Source: Methanosarcina sp.
GTDB taxonomy: Archaea > Halobacteriota > Methanosarcinia > Methanosarcinales > Methanosarcinaceae
DNA: 64,000 nt
Direction: 5' to 3'
Assembly: GCF_028693135.1 (NCBI RefSeq)
Contig: NZ_JAQUVZ010000014.1
Span: 1 to 64,000 of the forward strand
Part shown: positions 17,650 to 26,205 of the stretch, piece after piece
Layout: every line of letters begins with the position of its first letter
How positions within the stretch are numbered: position 1 is the first letter of the stretch
Translations under genes and position numbers: made by a program
The notes under the pieces: generated by a model
What the model was told of the DNA's origin: nothing
What the model saw: the letters and a program-made list of their open reading frames with translations, nothing else
The model's database searches: none

Positions 17650-18077
17650 GAAACCCCTGAGTCTTTAGCTCAGGGGAGGAATGCGTAAACTTCCCGTGTC
17701 CTGCTCTGTTGAATTCGTTTTTTATTAATGTAATGAGGGCGAATAAATCACCCTCCACCTACATACGTAGGGTAATGCGTATCCGAATTGTGGACTTCAA
17801 CTTCGTGAAGTTGGAGTGTTACAGCGTAGATGGAACCAGTCAATTCAGGAATCCGACCTCCTCTCGATCTGATATGGAAAGGTTTAACGATGCAAGCACT
17901 GTCCCTACCTCTCAGGACTGTTTAACTTGCATCCTTAGAGCCTTAAACTGAGGCGACATTCAAGGGTAACTATTTCTTTCCTATCGTTTACCGATTTTCC
18001 AAAGCTCCTAATCGGGGATCTGGTCAACCAGGGCTTGTTAGACAAGCCCCTGAGTCTTTATTTCAGGGGTAGTTGAC
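17650..18077 (-). mobile_element. Relic IscB-type IS element with omega-RNA-like sequence but no nuclease gene
   Basis: Hairpins CCCCTGAGTCTTTAGCTCAGGGG (near 17655) and CCCCTGAGTCTTTATTTCAGGGG (near 18047) lie at the two ends in the same orientation, as in IS200/IS605 elements. On the minus strand from 18077 it begins GTCAACTACC, forms the hairpin, then TGGTTGACCAG, as does the region upstream of iscB (473-526). Further on, GTAGGGACAGTG and GATCGAGAGGAGG match that region's GTAGGAACGGTG and TAGCGAGAGGAG. No IscB or TnpB frame survives in the remaining 430 bases, so this is a deleted derivative. Confidence 0.7.
17840..18077 (-). ncRNA. Orphan omega-RNA-like segment
   Basis: This is the part of the relic that aligns block by block with the presumed omega-RNA of iscB at 290-526. 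Shared features are the 5' GTCAAC/GTTGAC pairing around a hairpin, the GTAGG(G/A)AC-GTG block and the CGAGAGGAG block in the same order. If still transcribed, its guide would be read from flanking DNA at about 18078-18093. Expression is unknown. Confidence 0.5.
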
Positions 18078-18105
18078 TTTGTGGAGAGCCCTAAAGTACT
18101 TCTGA

Positions 18106-18162
18106 GGTACGTTTAAGGTACGTTTAAGGTACGTTTAAGGTACGTTGGTACGTTTAAGGTAT
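18106..18162. repeat. Tandem 11-base repeat GGTACGTTTAA
   Basis: Three full copies of GGTACGTTTAA run from 18106, followed by a partial and one more copy, ending in GGTATGCCTGAGG. It lies just outside the relic IS element and has no coding frame. Confidence 0.8.
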
Positions 18163-18660
18163 GCCTGAGGTCATACTTTCTCCCATCTTTTCATTTTCTT
18201 CGATCTCTTCTTTTATATTTGAAATGTTTCTCCCCTGGCCTGCTGACGTTTTAAATTTCTATTTTTCCCATGGGCACGAAATTGTATGAATAATCTGGCT
18301 CAGTAAAATATTTAGTATATATAGTTTCCTCTTTTTTTCTGTTTTTTGACCTGAATTCTGTTCCGACTCATGGAAAGAGGAAAAACAATATTCTAAAAAA
18401 GGAATAATTGATCGGCAATCAAATACATATCTTAAGTTTCTGATACAAAACAGTTTCAGTAGCTTTAATATTTCATTTTACAGGGCATACTTAAATATTG
18501 TACTTTACTAATATTTTTCCTAAATATTCACGATGTTAACTTTACTTTTCATCTTTAAAGTACCTGTAAATGTCAATTTTTACTATTTGATATTTATATT
18601 TTTCGTTCGATCCTCTCTTATTCTCTCCCAAAAACTCCCTTTAAAATGTTCCATCCAAAA
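18163..18660. other. Non-coding region upstream of the methylamine promoter
   Basis: AT-rich DNA with no credible gene. TTTAGTATATATAGTTTCC near 18311-18329 is a TATA-like element that could be a second, distal promoter of the methylamine operon. Confidence 0.4.
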
Positions 18661-18700
18661 AGTATTTATATAACTCCCATTTTTGGGATGTATTTTCTAA
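18660..18700 (+). promoter_or_regulatory. Probable mtbC operon promoter with palindrome next to the TATA box
   Basis: AAGTATTTATATAAC near 18660-18674 is a good archaeal TATA box. Immediately after it is the perfect palindrome TCCCATTTTTGGGA (18675-18688), placed where a repressor would block polymerase or where an activator could sit. Transcription would start near 18697, leaving a leader of about 325 bases before mtbC. The site assignment is inferred from sequence only. Confidence 0.5.
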
Positions 18701-18807
18701 CAAAATATTTATACCAGTAAATCGAATCTAAATTTGGAGACATCTATAAAGATGAGTAACCAGACGGGATTTAAAATGGCACCAAAAACACTCCCTCTGC
18801 TAAATGC

Positions 18808-18960
18808 TCATGAACCCCAATCAGGACAATCATGAATCTTTCATGATTTCGTAGTTTTGCTTGTGGTAATCATGGTTTCCCACCCATGGTAATCATGAGT
18901 TACTTCTCGTGCATCTCATGACTCATAGAGCGTGAGCTTGCAGCCAAAATGTTCATGATT
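18808..18960 (+). promoter_or_regulatory. Leader segment with six TCATGA palindromes
   Basis: TCATGA occurs at 18808, 18830, 18841, 18893, 18916 and 18953, with near copies TCATGG (18870) and TCATGT (18963). Six exact copies of a 6-base palindrome in 151 bases is far above chance. They lie between the promoter and mtbC, so they would be in the mRNA leader. They could be protein-binding sites on DNA or pairing segments of a structured leader RNA. Confidence 0.5.
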
Positions 18961-19022
18961 ATTCATGTTCATCTTGGGTCGAGTCGTCTCCATTGTTCAA
19001 AAACTAAAACGGAGGATGCAAC

Positions 19023-19664
19023 ATTAGCCAAGAAGAATTACTTCAGGAACTTGCAGGCGCTGTAATTTCCTGTAAAAAGGATGCGGTACTCGCTGCCGTT
19101 GAAAAGGCAAAAGGAGAACTGGACCCCGCATTAATTATCGAAAAAGGGCTTGCCGCAGGCATGAATGAAGTGGGTGTTCTCTTTGAGAGAGGCAAACTTT
19201 TCTTACCCCACGTGATGATGGCTGCCGACGCAATGACTGCCGGAGTTGCAGCTCTTAAGGACCTTATGCCTGAAGGCGCTTCCAGCGCAAAAGTAGCCGT
19301 CATTGTGAACGGTACTGTAGAAGGCGATGTCCATGACATCGGTAAATCAATCGTGTCCACAATGCTCCAGTCTGCTGGTTTTGAAGTGCATGACATCGGC
19401 CGTGATGTCCCAATCAAGAACTTCATCCAGAAGGCAAAGGAAGTCAATGCTGATATGATCGGGCTTTCCGCTCTTATGACCACAACTCTTCCCGGACAGA
19501 AAGGGGTTATCGAACTCCTCAAGGAAGAAGGTATGAGGGAAAAAGTAAAGGTCATGATCGGGGGCGCACCAGCAACCCAGGCATGGGCTGACAAGATCGG
19601 CGCAGACTGTTACGCAGAAAACGCAAGTGAAGCCGTTGCAAAGGCAAAAGAACTGCTCGTTTAA
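19023..19664 (+). CDS. mtbC: Dimethylamine corrinoid protein MtbC (apparent AUU start)
   Basis: 213 residues. The N-terminal helical cap domain is followed by a B12-binding domain with GDVHDIGKS (axial-ligand His104), SALMTTT and a C-terminal [16 protein letters not shown]. MtbC receives the methyl group from dimethylamine via MtbB and passes it toward coenzyme M. The ribosome binding site GGAGG (19011-19015) stands 7 bases before ATT (19023). [10 protein letters not shown] from that ATT matches the usual MtbC N-terminus, where Met replaces Ile. The next in-frame ATG (19161) would remove 46 residues of the cap domain and there is no GTG or TTG before it. It is the first gene of the operon. 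Confidence 0.88.
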   Translation: MSQEELLQELAGAVISCKKDAVLAAVEKAKGELDPALIIEKGLAAGMNEVGVLFERGKLFLPHVMMAADAMTAGVAALKDLMPEGASSAKVAVIVNGTVEGDVHDIGKSIVSTMLQSAGFEVHDIGRDVPIKNFIQKAKEVNADMIGLSALMTTTLPGQKGVIELLKEEGMREKVKVMIGGAPATQAWADKIGADCYAENASEAVAKAKELLV

Positions 19665-19689
19665 ATTATTTTTATTCGGAGGTTACAAA

Positions 19690-21177
19690 ATGGCAAAATG
19701 TAATGCAGTTGCAGGATTCAACGCACTTAACGGTGTGGAATTAAACCTTTTTACTAACGACGAACTTAAGGCAATTCACTACGCCTCAATGGAAGTTCTG
19801 ATGGACCCCGGTGTCCAGGTCTCCGACCCGGAAGCCAGGCAGATCTTCAAGGAAAACGGCTGTGAAGTTGACGAAAAGACTCAGATTGTAAAGATCCCTG
19901 AATATCTTGTAAGAAGAGCTCTTCAGCTCGCTCCATCCAGATTTGTCCTCTGGGGCCGCGACAAGAAATTCAACACTGTGCAAGAAGCCGGCGGTAAGGT
20001 TCACTGGACCTGTTTCGGTACTGGCGTTAAGATGTGCAAGTACCAGGACGGGAAGTACGTAACCGTTGACTCCGTAGAACAGGACATTGCAGACATCGCA
20101 AAACTCTGTGACTGGGCAGAAAACATCGACTACTTCTCTCTCCCGGTTTCTGCAAGAGATATTGCAGGCCAGGGTGCCCAGGATGTCCACGAAACCTTTA
20201 CTCCTCTTACCAACACCGCAAAACACTTCCATCACATTGATCCAGTCGGCGAAAACGTCGAATACTACTGGGACATCGCAAAAGCTTACTACGGCGGTGA
20301 CGGAGAAGAAGCCAGGAAGAAGCCAATTTTCTCAATGCTCCTCTGCCCAACCAGCCCTCTCGAGCTCAGTGTCAACGCCTGCCAGGTCATCATTAAGGGT
20401 GCCCGCCTCGGCGTCCCCGTAAACGTCCTGAGTATGGCAATGTCCGGTGGTTCTTCCCCTGTATACCTTGCAGGAACCCTGGTTACTCACAACGCCGAAG
20501 TACTCTCAGGTATCACTCTCGCTCAACTCACAGTACCCGGAACCAAAGTCTGGTACGGAAGTTCCACAACCACCTTCGACCTGAAGAAGGGTACTGCTCC
20601 TGTCGGATCTCCCGAACTCGGCCTGATCAGCGCATCTGTCGCAAAGCTCGCCCAGTTCTATGGCCTCCCCGCATTCGTGGCAGGCACCTAGTCTGATGCA
20701 AAGATCCCTGACAACCAAGCTGGACACGAGAAGACCATGACCTGCCTCCTTCCCGCCCTCGCAGGGGCAAACACCCTCTACGGCGCCGGGATGCTTGAGC
20801 TTGGTATGACTTTCTCTATGGAACAGCTAGTTATTGACAACGATATCATCAAGATGACCAAGAAGGTCCTGCAGGGAGTCCCTGTCAATGAGGAAACCCT
20901 CGCAGTCGAGTCTATCCAGAAAGTAGGCATAGGAAACAACTTCCTCGCCCTCAAACAGACCAGGCAGCTTGTGAACTACCCCTCCGACCCTATGCTCATC
21001 GACAGGCGCATGTTCGGTGACTGGGCAGCAGCAGGCTCCAAGGACCTTGCAGCCGCTGCACACGAAAAGGTTGTAGACGTTCTCAAGAACCACGTAGTTA
21101 AACCAATCGACTCAGACATCCTCAAGGACATGAAGGCAGTTGTCGACAGAGCTGACAAAGCCTTCAGAGGCATGTAA
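19690..21177 (+). CDS. mttB: Trimethylamine methyltransferase MttB with in-frame UAG (pyrrolysine)
   Basis: 495 residues if the amber codon at 20689-20691 is read through; the codon is residue 334, the known pyrrolysine position of MttB. The frame continues without interruption to TAA at 21175, with clear MttB sequence on both sides (LPAFVAGT before, [16 protein letters not shown] after). MttB is a TIM-barrel enzyme that moves a methyl group from trimethylamine to MttC; pyrrolysine is thought to activate the amine. ATG at 19690 follows CGGAGG. It lies 25 bases after mtbC and before mttC. An annotation without UAG readthrough would split it in two. Confidence 0.97.
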
Positions 21178-21209
21178 TTACAATATCAGGATATTCAGGA
21201 GATCTAAAA

Positions 21210-21860
21210 ATGGCAAGTGTAGAAGCAATCATTGCAAAAGCAAAAAACGCAATCACCGATTTTGACGACGAACTCGCAGCAGAAGTTGCAGCAGAAGCTC
21301 TTGCAGCAGGTGTTGACCCTGTAGAAATCATTGAGAAGGGCTTTACCGCAGGCATGATGGAAGTAGGAGAACAGTTCGAACAGGGCACTCTCTTCCTCCC
21401 CCATGTGCTTGCAGCCGCTGAGGCAATGAAGGCAGGTATTGAAGTCATGAAGCCGGAAATGGAGAGGCGCAAATCTCAGACCAAGAACCTTGGAACCGTT
21501 GTCATCGGGACCATCGAAGGTGACATCCACTCCATCGGAAAGGATATCGTTGCCTCCATGCTCAACATTGCAGGCTTCAATGTTGTGGACCTCGGAAGAG
21601 ACGTCCCAGTCAGCTCCTTTATTGAAAAAGTAAAGGAACTCAAACCCCAGATTGTTGCATCCTCTGCTCTTATGACCACCACCATGATCAACCAGATCCA
21701 GATCGAAGAACAGCTCAAAGAAGCAGGTGTTCGCGACCAGGTAAAGACCATGGTCGGTGGGGCTCCATGCACCCAGGACTGGGCAGACAAGATTGGCGCA
21801 GACATCTACGGTGAAAGTGCCACCGATGTCGTCAGTAAGGTAAAAGCAGCCTTACTCTAA
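21210..21860 (+). CDS. mttC: Trimethylamine corrinoid protein MttC
   Basis: 216 residues. A helical cap (EAIIAKAKNAITDFDDELAAEVAAEAL) precedes the cobamide-binding domain with GDIHSIGKD (His107 as axial ligand), SSALMTTTMINQ and [16 protein letters not shown]. It is the methyl acceptor of MttB and donor to the CoM methyltransferase MtbA, which is not in this window. Sequence is close to other MttC and clearly distinct from MtbC at 19023. Start ATG follows AGGAG. It is separated from mttB by 32 bases and followed by a hairpin. Confidence 0.95.
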   Translation: MASVEAIIAKAKNAITDFDDELAAEVAAEALAAGVDPVEIIEKGFTAGMMEVGEQFEQGTLFLPHVLAAAEAMKAGIEVMKPEMERRKSQTKNLGTVVIGTIEGDIHSIGKDIVASMLNIAGFNVVDLGRDVPVSSFIEKVKELKPQIVASSALMTTTMINQIQIEEQLKEAGVRDQVKTMVGGAPCTQDWADKIGADIYGESATDVVSKVKAALL

Positions 21861-21872
21861 AAAGTTCAATAC

Positions 21873-21911
21873 GCAGAAAATGCAGAAGATCTAATCAAAT
21901 GCATTTTCTGC
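21873..21911 (+). terminator. Perfect 12-base-pair hairpin after mttC
   Basis: GCAGAAAATGCA (21873-21884) pairs exactly with TGCATTTTCTGC (21900-21911) across a 15-base loop, 12 bases after the mttC stop, and is followed by T-rich DNA. It could end transcription or stabilise the 3' end of the mtbC-mttB-mttC transcript. Confidence 0.6.
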
Positions 21912-22411
21912 CCAATTATATTTTGTACAGTTTTTGCGAAACCGAGAGCTGAGGGTATCTACAAAAAATTTCTTGCATATCTGGTCATATTCACGGGATA
22001 CAGTAACCATAGAACAGACTTTGCAGAAGCTGCTCAGTATTATGCTATACTATGGCAATACTAAGGCAATATTACGACACCACGGTAATACTAATGCAAA
22101 TTTCAAAGAATGCAAATTTCAAAGCTGCTGATAATTGTTTGAAAATGGTAACTTAAAGCAATTGTCAAAAAGCCTGAAAACTGCAGTTAAAACGGGATAA
22201 AAATGGCAATTACAACTGTGGTAAAATATATGTATAGTATGCCAAAAACGGTAATTTCTAACTTAATTATTAAAGTGTATATAGTTCCCTGAGATGTAAC
22301 TGCCCTTAGAGAGGGTTCGCAAGCTGTACTTTCGGGCTGTGGAATAGGGCTGAGACGGACTCATGCCCCGAGGGAATTCCATAGCGCTTCTGAAAAATGG
22401 AGGGATGTTCC
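21912..22411. promoter_or_regulatory. Intergenic region with probable mttP promoter
   Basis: About 500 bases without a gene; short repeated words (CAAATTTCAAAG, GGTAATACTAA) occur near 22040-22120. TTAAAGTGTATATAGTTCCC at 22270-22289 is a TATA box about 130 bases before mttP. This suggests the downstream half of the cluster can be transcribed separately. Confidence 0.5.
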
Positions 22412-23458
22412 GTGGATTTAAAATCTCTAAAAAAACAGGAAAGTAAACGAAAAATCAGTAAAGGGTACATGTGGGCCCTTTTCTGTGCTGTATTCTGGGG
22501 TATTTGGTATCTTCCAGGAACCGTTGTGTGGGTGCTTAACCCGTTCGATGAGATGTACAGCGCTATTGCTGAGACCGGAGGAGACGGTACAGCTCTTATT
22601 ATAACTGCCGTGCTGATTACGGCCTTTAATGCACTTACGGTCATGCTAGCGCTTATGCTCTGGAACGGAGTGCTTGGTAAATACAAGGAACTCGGTAGGA
22701 CCCTTAAGGAATTCCACCCGTGTTCCAAGTGGTTCTTCCTTGCCTCGATTTTCGGAGGCCCTATGGCAATTCTCGGTTCATTCATTGCTATGGGCTTTAT
22801 AGGCGGAGCATTTGCAGCTGTTGCAGCTCTTCTTTACCCTGTGGTGGGCTCGATTCTTGCTTACTACTGGTACGGGGAAAAGATTTCCAAGAGAGCGGCA
22901 ATCGGTATCGGTGTCATCATTGTAGGAGGCATCACGATCTTCGGAGGCGGGCTTCTGACTGAGCTTTCCTCAGGCAATGTCCAGTGGATCGGATACCTTG
23001 GAGGTTTGATGGCTGCTGCCGGCTGGGGCATTGAAGGTGCAATCGCAGGCAAAGGTCTCGATATTTCCGAGCCTGACGTTGGGCTGACTCTCAGGTTCCT
23101 GGGAGAAAACATTATCTGGTGGATCATTGTTGTTCCGGTGCTTGCACTTCTCGGTTACCCGATGTATTCCTTTGCACTCCAGGCCTTTGAACCCATGACC
23201 ATGCTGGTCCTGATTTTCGCAGGGATTACTTTTGGTTTCTGTTATGTCTGCTGGTACAAGTCCTTCCCGCTTATTGGAGTCGGAAGAGGCCAGGGTATCG
23301 GAAACCTCTACGGGTTGTTTGCTATCATCTTCATTTTCCTCTTCTTCGGAGATGTCCCGGAGTGGTCTATCATTGTCGGAGGCACTCTCTGCGTGATTGG
23401 CAGTTTCGTTATGTTTACGGAAGACACAAGCGCACTTGAAACTCTGAGAGGTGAGTGA
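22412..23458 (+). CDS. mttP: Methylamine permease MttP (EamA/DMT-like, ten membrane helices)
   Basis: 348 residues and about ten hydrophobic segments in two EamA-like halves (for example GYMWALFCAVFWGIWYL near the N-terminus and VGGTLCVIGSFVMF near the end). The position between mttC and mtbB is that of the predicted methylamine permease of Methanosarcina. I choose GTG at 22412 because GGAGGG (22399-22404) sits 7 bases before it. The in-frame ATG at 22397 overlaps that ribosome binding site and would add five residues. Substrate specificity is inferred from context. Confidence 0.85.
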   Translation: MDLKSLKKQESKRKISKGYMWALFCAVFWGIWYLPGTVVWVLNPFDEMYSAIAETGGDGTALIITAVLITAFNALTVMLALMLWNGVLGKYKELGRTLKEFHPCSKWFFLASIFGGPMAILGSFIAMGFIGGAFAAVAALLYPVVGSILAYYWYGEKISKRAAIGIGVIIVGGITIFGGGLLTELSSGNVQWIGYLGGLMAAAGWGIEGAIAGKGLDISEPDVGLTLRFLGENIIWWIIVVPVLALLGYPMYSFALQAFEPMTMLVLIFAGITFGFCYVCWYKSFPLIGVGRGQGIGNLYGLFAIIFIFLFFGDVPEWSIIVGGTLCVIGSFVMFTEDTSALETLRGE

Positions 23459-23459
23459 A

Positions 23460-23756
23460 ATGAGCGGAAACCGTCCTATCAAATTCAGGATTCTGGAGAT
23501 TTTACTGGATGGGAAAGAACGATGGAACTATGAAATCGTTTCAAAGATCCAGGAAGAGTACGACATGCAGGGGAATTACAACAGGGACAGCATCAACTTC
23601 GATATCATCGAACTGGCATCCGGAGGGATGCTGAAGGATGTAGAGCAGAAAGTCGATGAGGATGGAATCTACAAAAAAAGTTTCCTCCTGCACAAATACG
23701 TTATCACCGACTTCGGAAAAGCTCGCGGCTCTGATGCCTGCCTGAGATATGTGTAA
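23460..23756 (+). CDS. Small winged-helix-like protein of the methylamine operon
   Basis: 98 residues starting at ATG 23460, one base after the mttP stop. FRILEILLDGKERWNYEIVSKIQEEY and DSINFDIIELASGGMLKDVEQKVDEDG followed by a basic beta hairpin (KKSFLLHKYVITDFGKAR) fit a winged-helix DNA-binding domain, perhaps PadR-like. Near-overlap with mttP implies translational coupling. It may sense methylamine state or control the operon. That is inference; I do not recognise a named family member. Confidence 0.7.
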   Translation: MSGNRPIKFRILEILLDGKERWNYEIVSKIQEEYDMQGNYNRDSINFDIIELASGGMLKDVEQKVDEDGIYKKSFLLHKYVITDFGKARGSDACLRYV

Positions 23757-23776
23757 CCATCAATGGAGGATTAAAA

Positions 23777-23926
23777 ATGACACAAACAGTAGCGGCTATG
23801 GAAGCTTACAATGCGTACTGGGCAAATTCCTTCATCCCCTCCGCAGAGATAATGTGGATGGTCCTCATCCTGGTCCTGGCGGTAATTGCCCTCTGGCAGG
23901 CAAGGACTTTCGTGTCCAAGTTCTGA
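23777..23926 (+). CDS. 49-residue single-span membrane microprotein
   Basis: The frame MTQTVAAMEAYNAYWANSF... ends TFVSKF at TGA 23924-23926. Residues about 24-43 (EIMWMVLILVLAVIALWQAR) form one membrane helix with a basic residue after it. A clean ribosome binding site, GGAGG, precedes the ATG by 8 bases, and the gene lies 20 bases after the winged-helix gene. It is small enough to be missed by gene callers. A partner role for the MttP permease is plausible but unproven. Confidence 0.72.
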   Translation: MTQTVAAMEAYNAYWANSFIPSAEIMWMVLILVLAVIALWQARTFVSKF

Positions 23927-23985
23927 ATCCCATAGAATACAGCTTTCCATGTATAATATTGAATACACAAAAAATGGTGATATAA

Positions 23986-25389
23986 ATGGCAACTGAATAT
24001 GCTTTGAGGATGGGAGACGGGAAACGTATCTTCCTTACCAAAGAAAAGATTGTTGAGGAGATTGAGGCAGGTACGGCTAACGCCGCTGACCTCGGTGAGA
24101 TTCCTGTCCTCAGTGGTAATGAACTTGAAAAGCTTGCAGAAATTCTGATGATGCCCGGAAAGGCAGTCAGTGTTGAGCAGGGCATGGAAGTTCCTGTTAC
24201 CCACGATATCGGTACCCTTCGGCTTGATGGGGACCAGGGCAACAGTGGTGTTGGTATTCCTTCCAGTAGGCTTGTCGGCTGCATGATGCACGAGAGAGCC
24301 TTTGGCGCTGACACCATGGAGCTCGGGCACATTGACTACAGCTACAAACCTGTAAAACCTGTTATCTCAAACGAGTGTCAGACCATGGAAACCTGCCAGC
24401 AGAACATGGTCATCCCTCTCTTTTATGGCGCAATGCCGAACATGGGGCTGTACTACACCCCCGACGGACCCTTCGAAAACCCCGGGGATCTTATGAAGGC
24501 TTTCAAGATTCAGGAAGCCTGGGACTCCATGGAACATGCCGCAGAACACCTCACCAGGGACACCGTATGGGTTATGCAGAAACTCTTTGCCTCCGGGGCA
24601 GACGGGATCAACTTTGACACAACCGCTGCTGCCGGGGATGCAGACATGTACGGGACCCTCCACGCTATCGAGGCTCTCAGGAAAGAATTCCCGAACATGT
24701 ATATCGAAGCCGGGATGGCAGGAGAAATGGTTCTCGGGATGCACGGCAATCTGCAGTATGACGGCGTAACCCTTGCCGGGCTCTGGCCACACCAGCAGGC
24801 TCCTCTTATCGCAAAGGCAGGCGCAAACGTCTTCGGTCCGGTGTGCAACACTAACACCAGCAAGACCTCAGCCTGGAACCTTGCCAGAGCTGTCACCTTC
24901 ATGAAGGCAGCTGTTGAAGTCTCCACTATTCCCTGTCACGTTGACATGGGTATGGGTGTCGGCGGAATTCCGATGCTTGAGACTCCTCCAATAGATGCTG
25001 TTACAAGGGCAAGCAAGGCAATGGTCGAAATTGCCGGCGTAGACGGCATATAGATCGGGGTCGGCGACCCTCTGGGTATGCCGATCTCCCACATTATGGC
25101 TTCCGGTATGACCGGGATCAGGGCCGCAGGCGACCTTGTCGCAAGGATGCAGTTCTCAAAGAACATGAGGATAAAAGACGCAAAAGAGTACGTCGCAAAG
25201 AAGCTCAATGTCGAGACAATGGATCTCTCAGACGAATATGTTATGAGAGAACTCCGTGAAGAGCTTGACATCGGTGTCATCACCTCAGTGCCCGGCGCAG
25301 CCAAGGGCCTTGCCGCAAAGATGAACATCGAGAAGCTGCTCGATGTCAAGATCAACTCCTGCGATCTCTTCAGAAGACAGATTGCTTAA
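23986..25389 (+). CDS. mtbB: Dimethylamine methyltransferase MtbB with in-frame UAG (pyrrolysine)
   Basis: 467 residues with readthrough of the amber codon at 25051-25053, which is residue 356, the pyrrolysine position of MtbB. Before it the frame reads IAGVDGI and after it [19 protein letters not shown], both MtbB sequence, to TAA at 25387. MtbB transfers a methyl group from dimethylamine to MtbC, encoded by the first gene of this cluster. ATG at 23986 follows GGTGAT. Without readthrough the product would lack the last 112 residues, including part of the barrel. Confidence 0.97.
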
Positions 25390-25402
25390 GATGGACTGGG
25401 TT

Positions 25403-25416
25403 CAGGCTTCGGCCTG
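25403..25416 (+). terminator. CAGGC-UUCG-GCCTG hairpin after mtbB
   Basis: CAGGC (25403-25407) and GCCTG (25412-25416) pair around a TTCG loop, 13 bases after the mtbB stop codon. It is followed further on by long T-rich stretches (25555-25690) of the kind archaeal RNA polymerase terminates at. Confidence 0.5.
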
Positions 25417-26205
25417 TGCCTTCCCCCATGCAATGGAAAATCGGCAGGAAGCAAAAAACGCGACCACCAATCAAAAATGCTTCAATATCTCTGGAAGACC
25501 GCTCTGGAAAATTCCTTCCTGATCCGTGTTCCGGGGATAAATCCCTGCCACCTTTTCCATTTTGTTTTTTGGAATTTTATTATAATCTCTGTTTTTCTTT
25601 TGTTCAATTCTTAATCTTTCTATTGTCGGGTATTCTTTTTTATTTTTGTACAGTCATTTTTCTTTGTTTTTCCAATCTGCAGTTTTTCTTTCAGGGTTGA
25701 ACAGTTTCAATTCCGGATTTCCTTTTAGGTTGTTTTCAATCAGGTTGTTCTACTATTTTTATTTTTTTAAGAACGTGATCTACTTAATGCGATAAATTTA
25801 TATATTTATACGTGCTTTTATTTATTGGTAAATCAAATTTGCTTGATTTGCTTCTTAAAGTGCCATTTTAAATCTCCGTAATTCTGCAGACTCCTGAAAC
25901 AATTTGCCTTTGAACCTCCATTCTTTTTTTCCTTTTTTTGTTTCCCTGAGTTGATCCTATCTTTCTTCATCCCTTCTCTTTTTCTGGTTTCCGTTCTTTT
26001 TCCATTTTTTTCCTTTTTTGATTCCCGGCGCCTTAAAACGGAAATAAATGGAGTACCTTCAGGGGTTTTTATTGCCAGCCCAAAGTTTATCAGTTGATAC
26101 GATAATTATGCAGGAAATCCAAACCTGCAGGTAAATCATGAACATATCCTCATTTCTTGTTTTTATACCTGATTCTACGGTTTATCTAATATTCTGGTGA
26201 GAACC
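25417..26205. other. Intergenic region between mtbB and lysS; no gene seen
   Basis: Very T-rich DNA (25555-25690 and 25920-26015). GATAAATTTATATATTTATACG at 25791-25812 is a TATA-like element. It would leave a leader near 370 bases if used for lysS; a nearer promoter around 26160-26190 is equally possible. No tRNA or coding frame is supported. Confidence 0.4.

Noticed and set aside
17654-18069. CRISPR array from repeated CCCCTGAGTCTTTA hairpins
   Set aside because: There are only two copies nearly 400 bases apart, each a hairpin with no regular spacers. They fit IS element ends.
20737-21177. Separate downstream gene after mttB
   Set aside because: It is the continuation of mttB after the amber codon at 20689-20691, with no promoter or ribosome binding site of its own.
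25078-25389. Separate downstream gene after mtbB
   Set aside because: It is the C-terminal part of mtbB after the amber codon at 25051-25053; family sequence runs across the codon.
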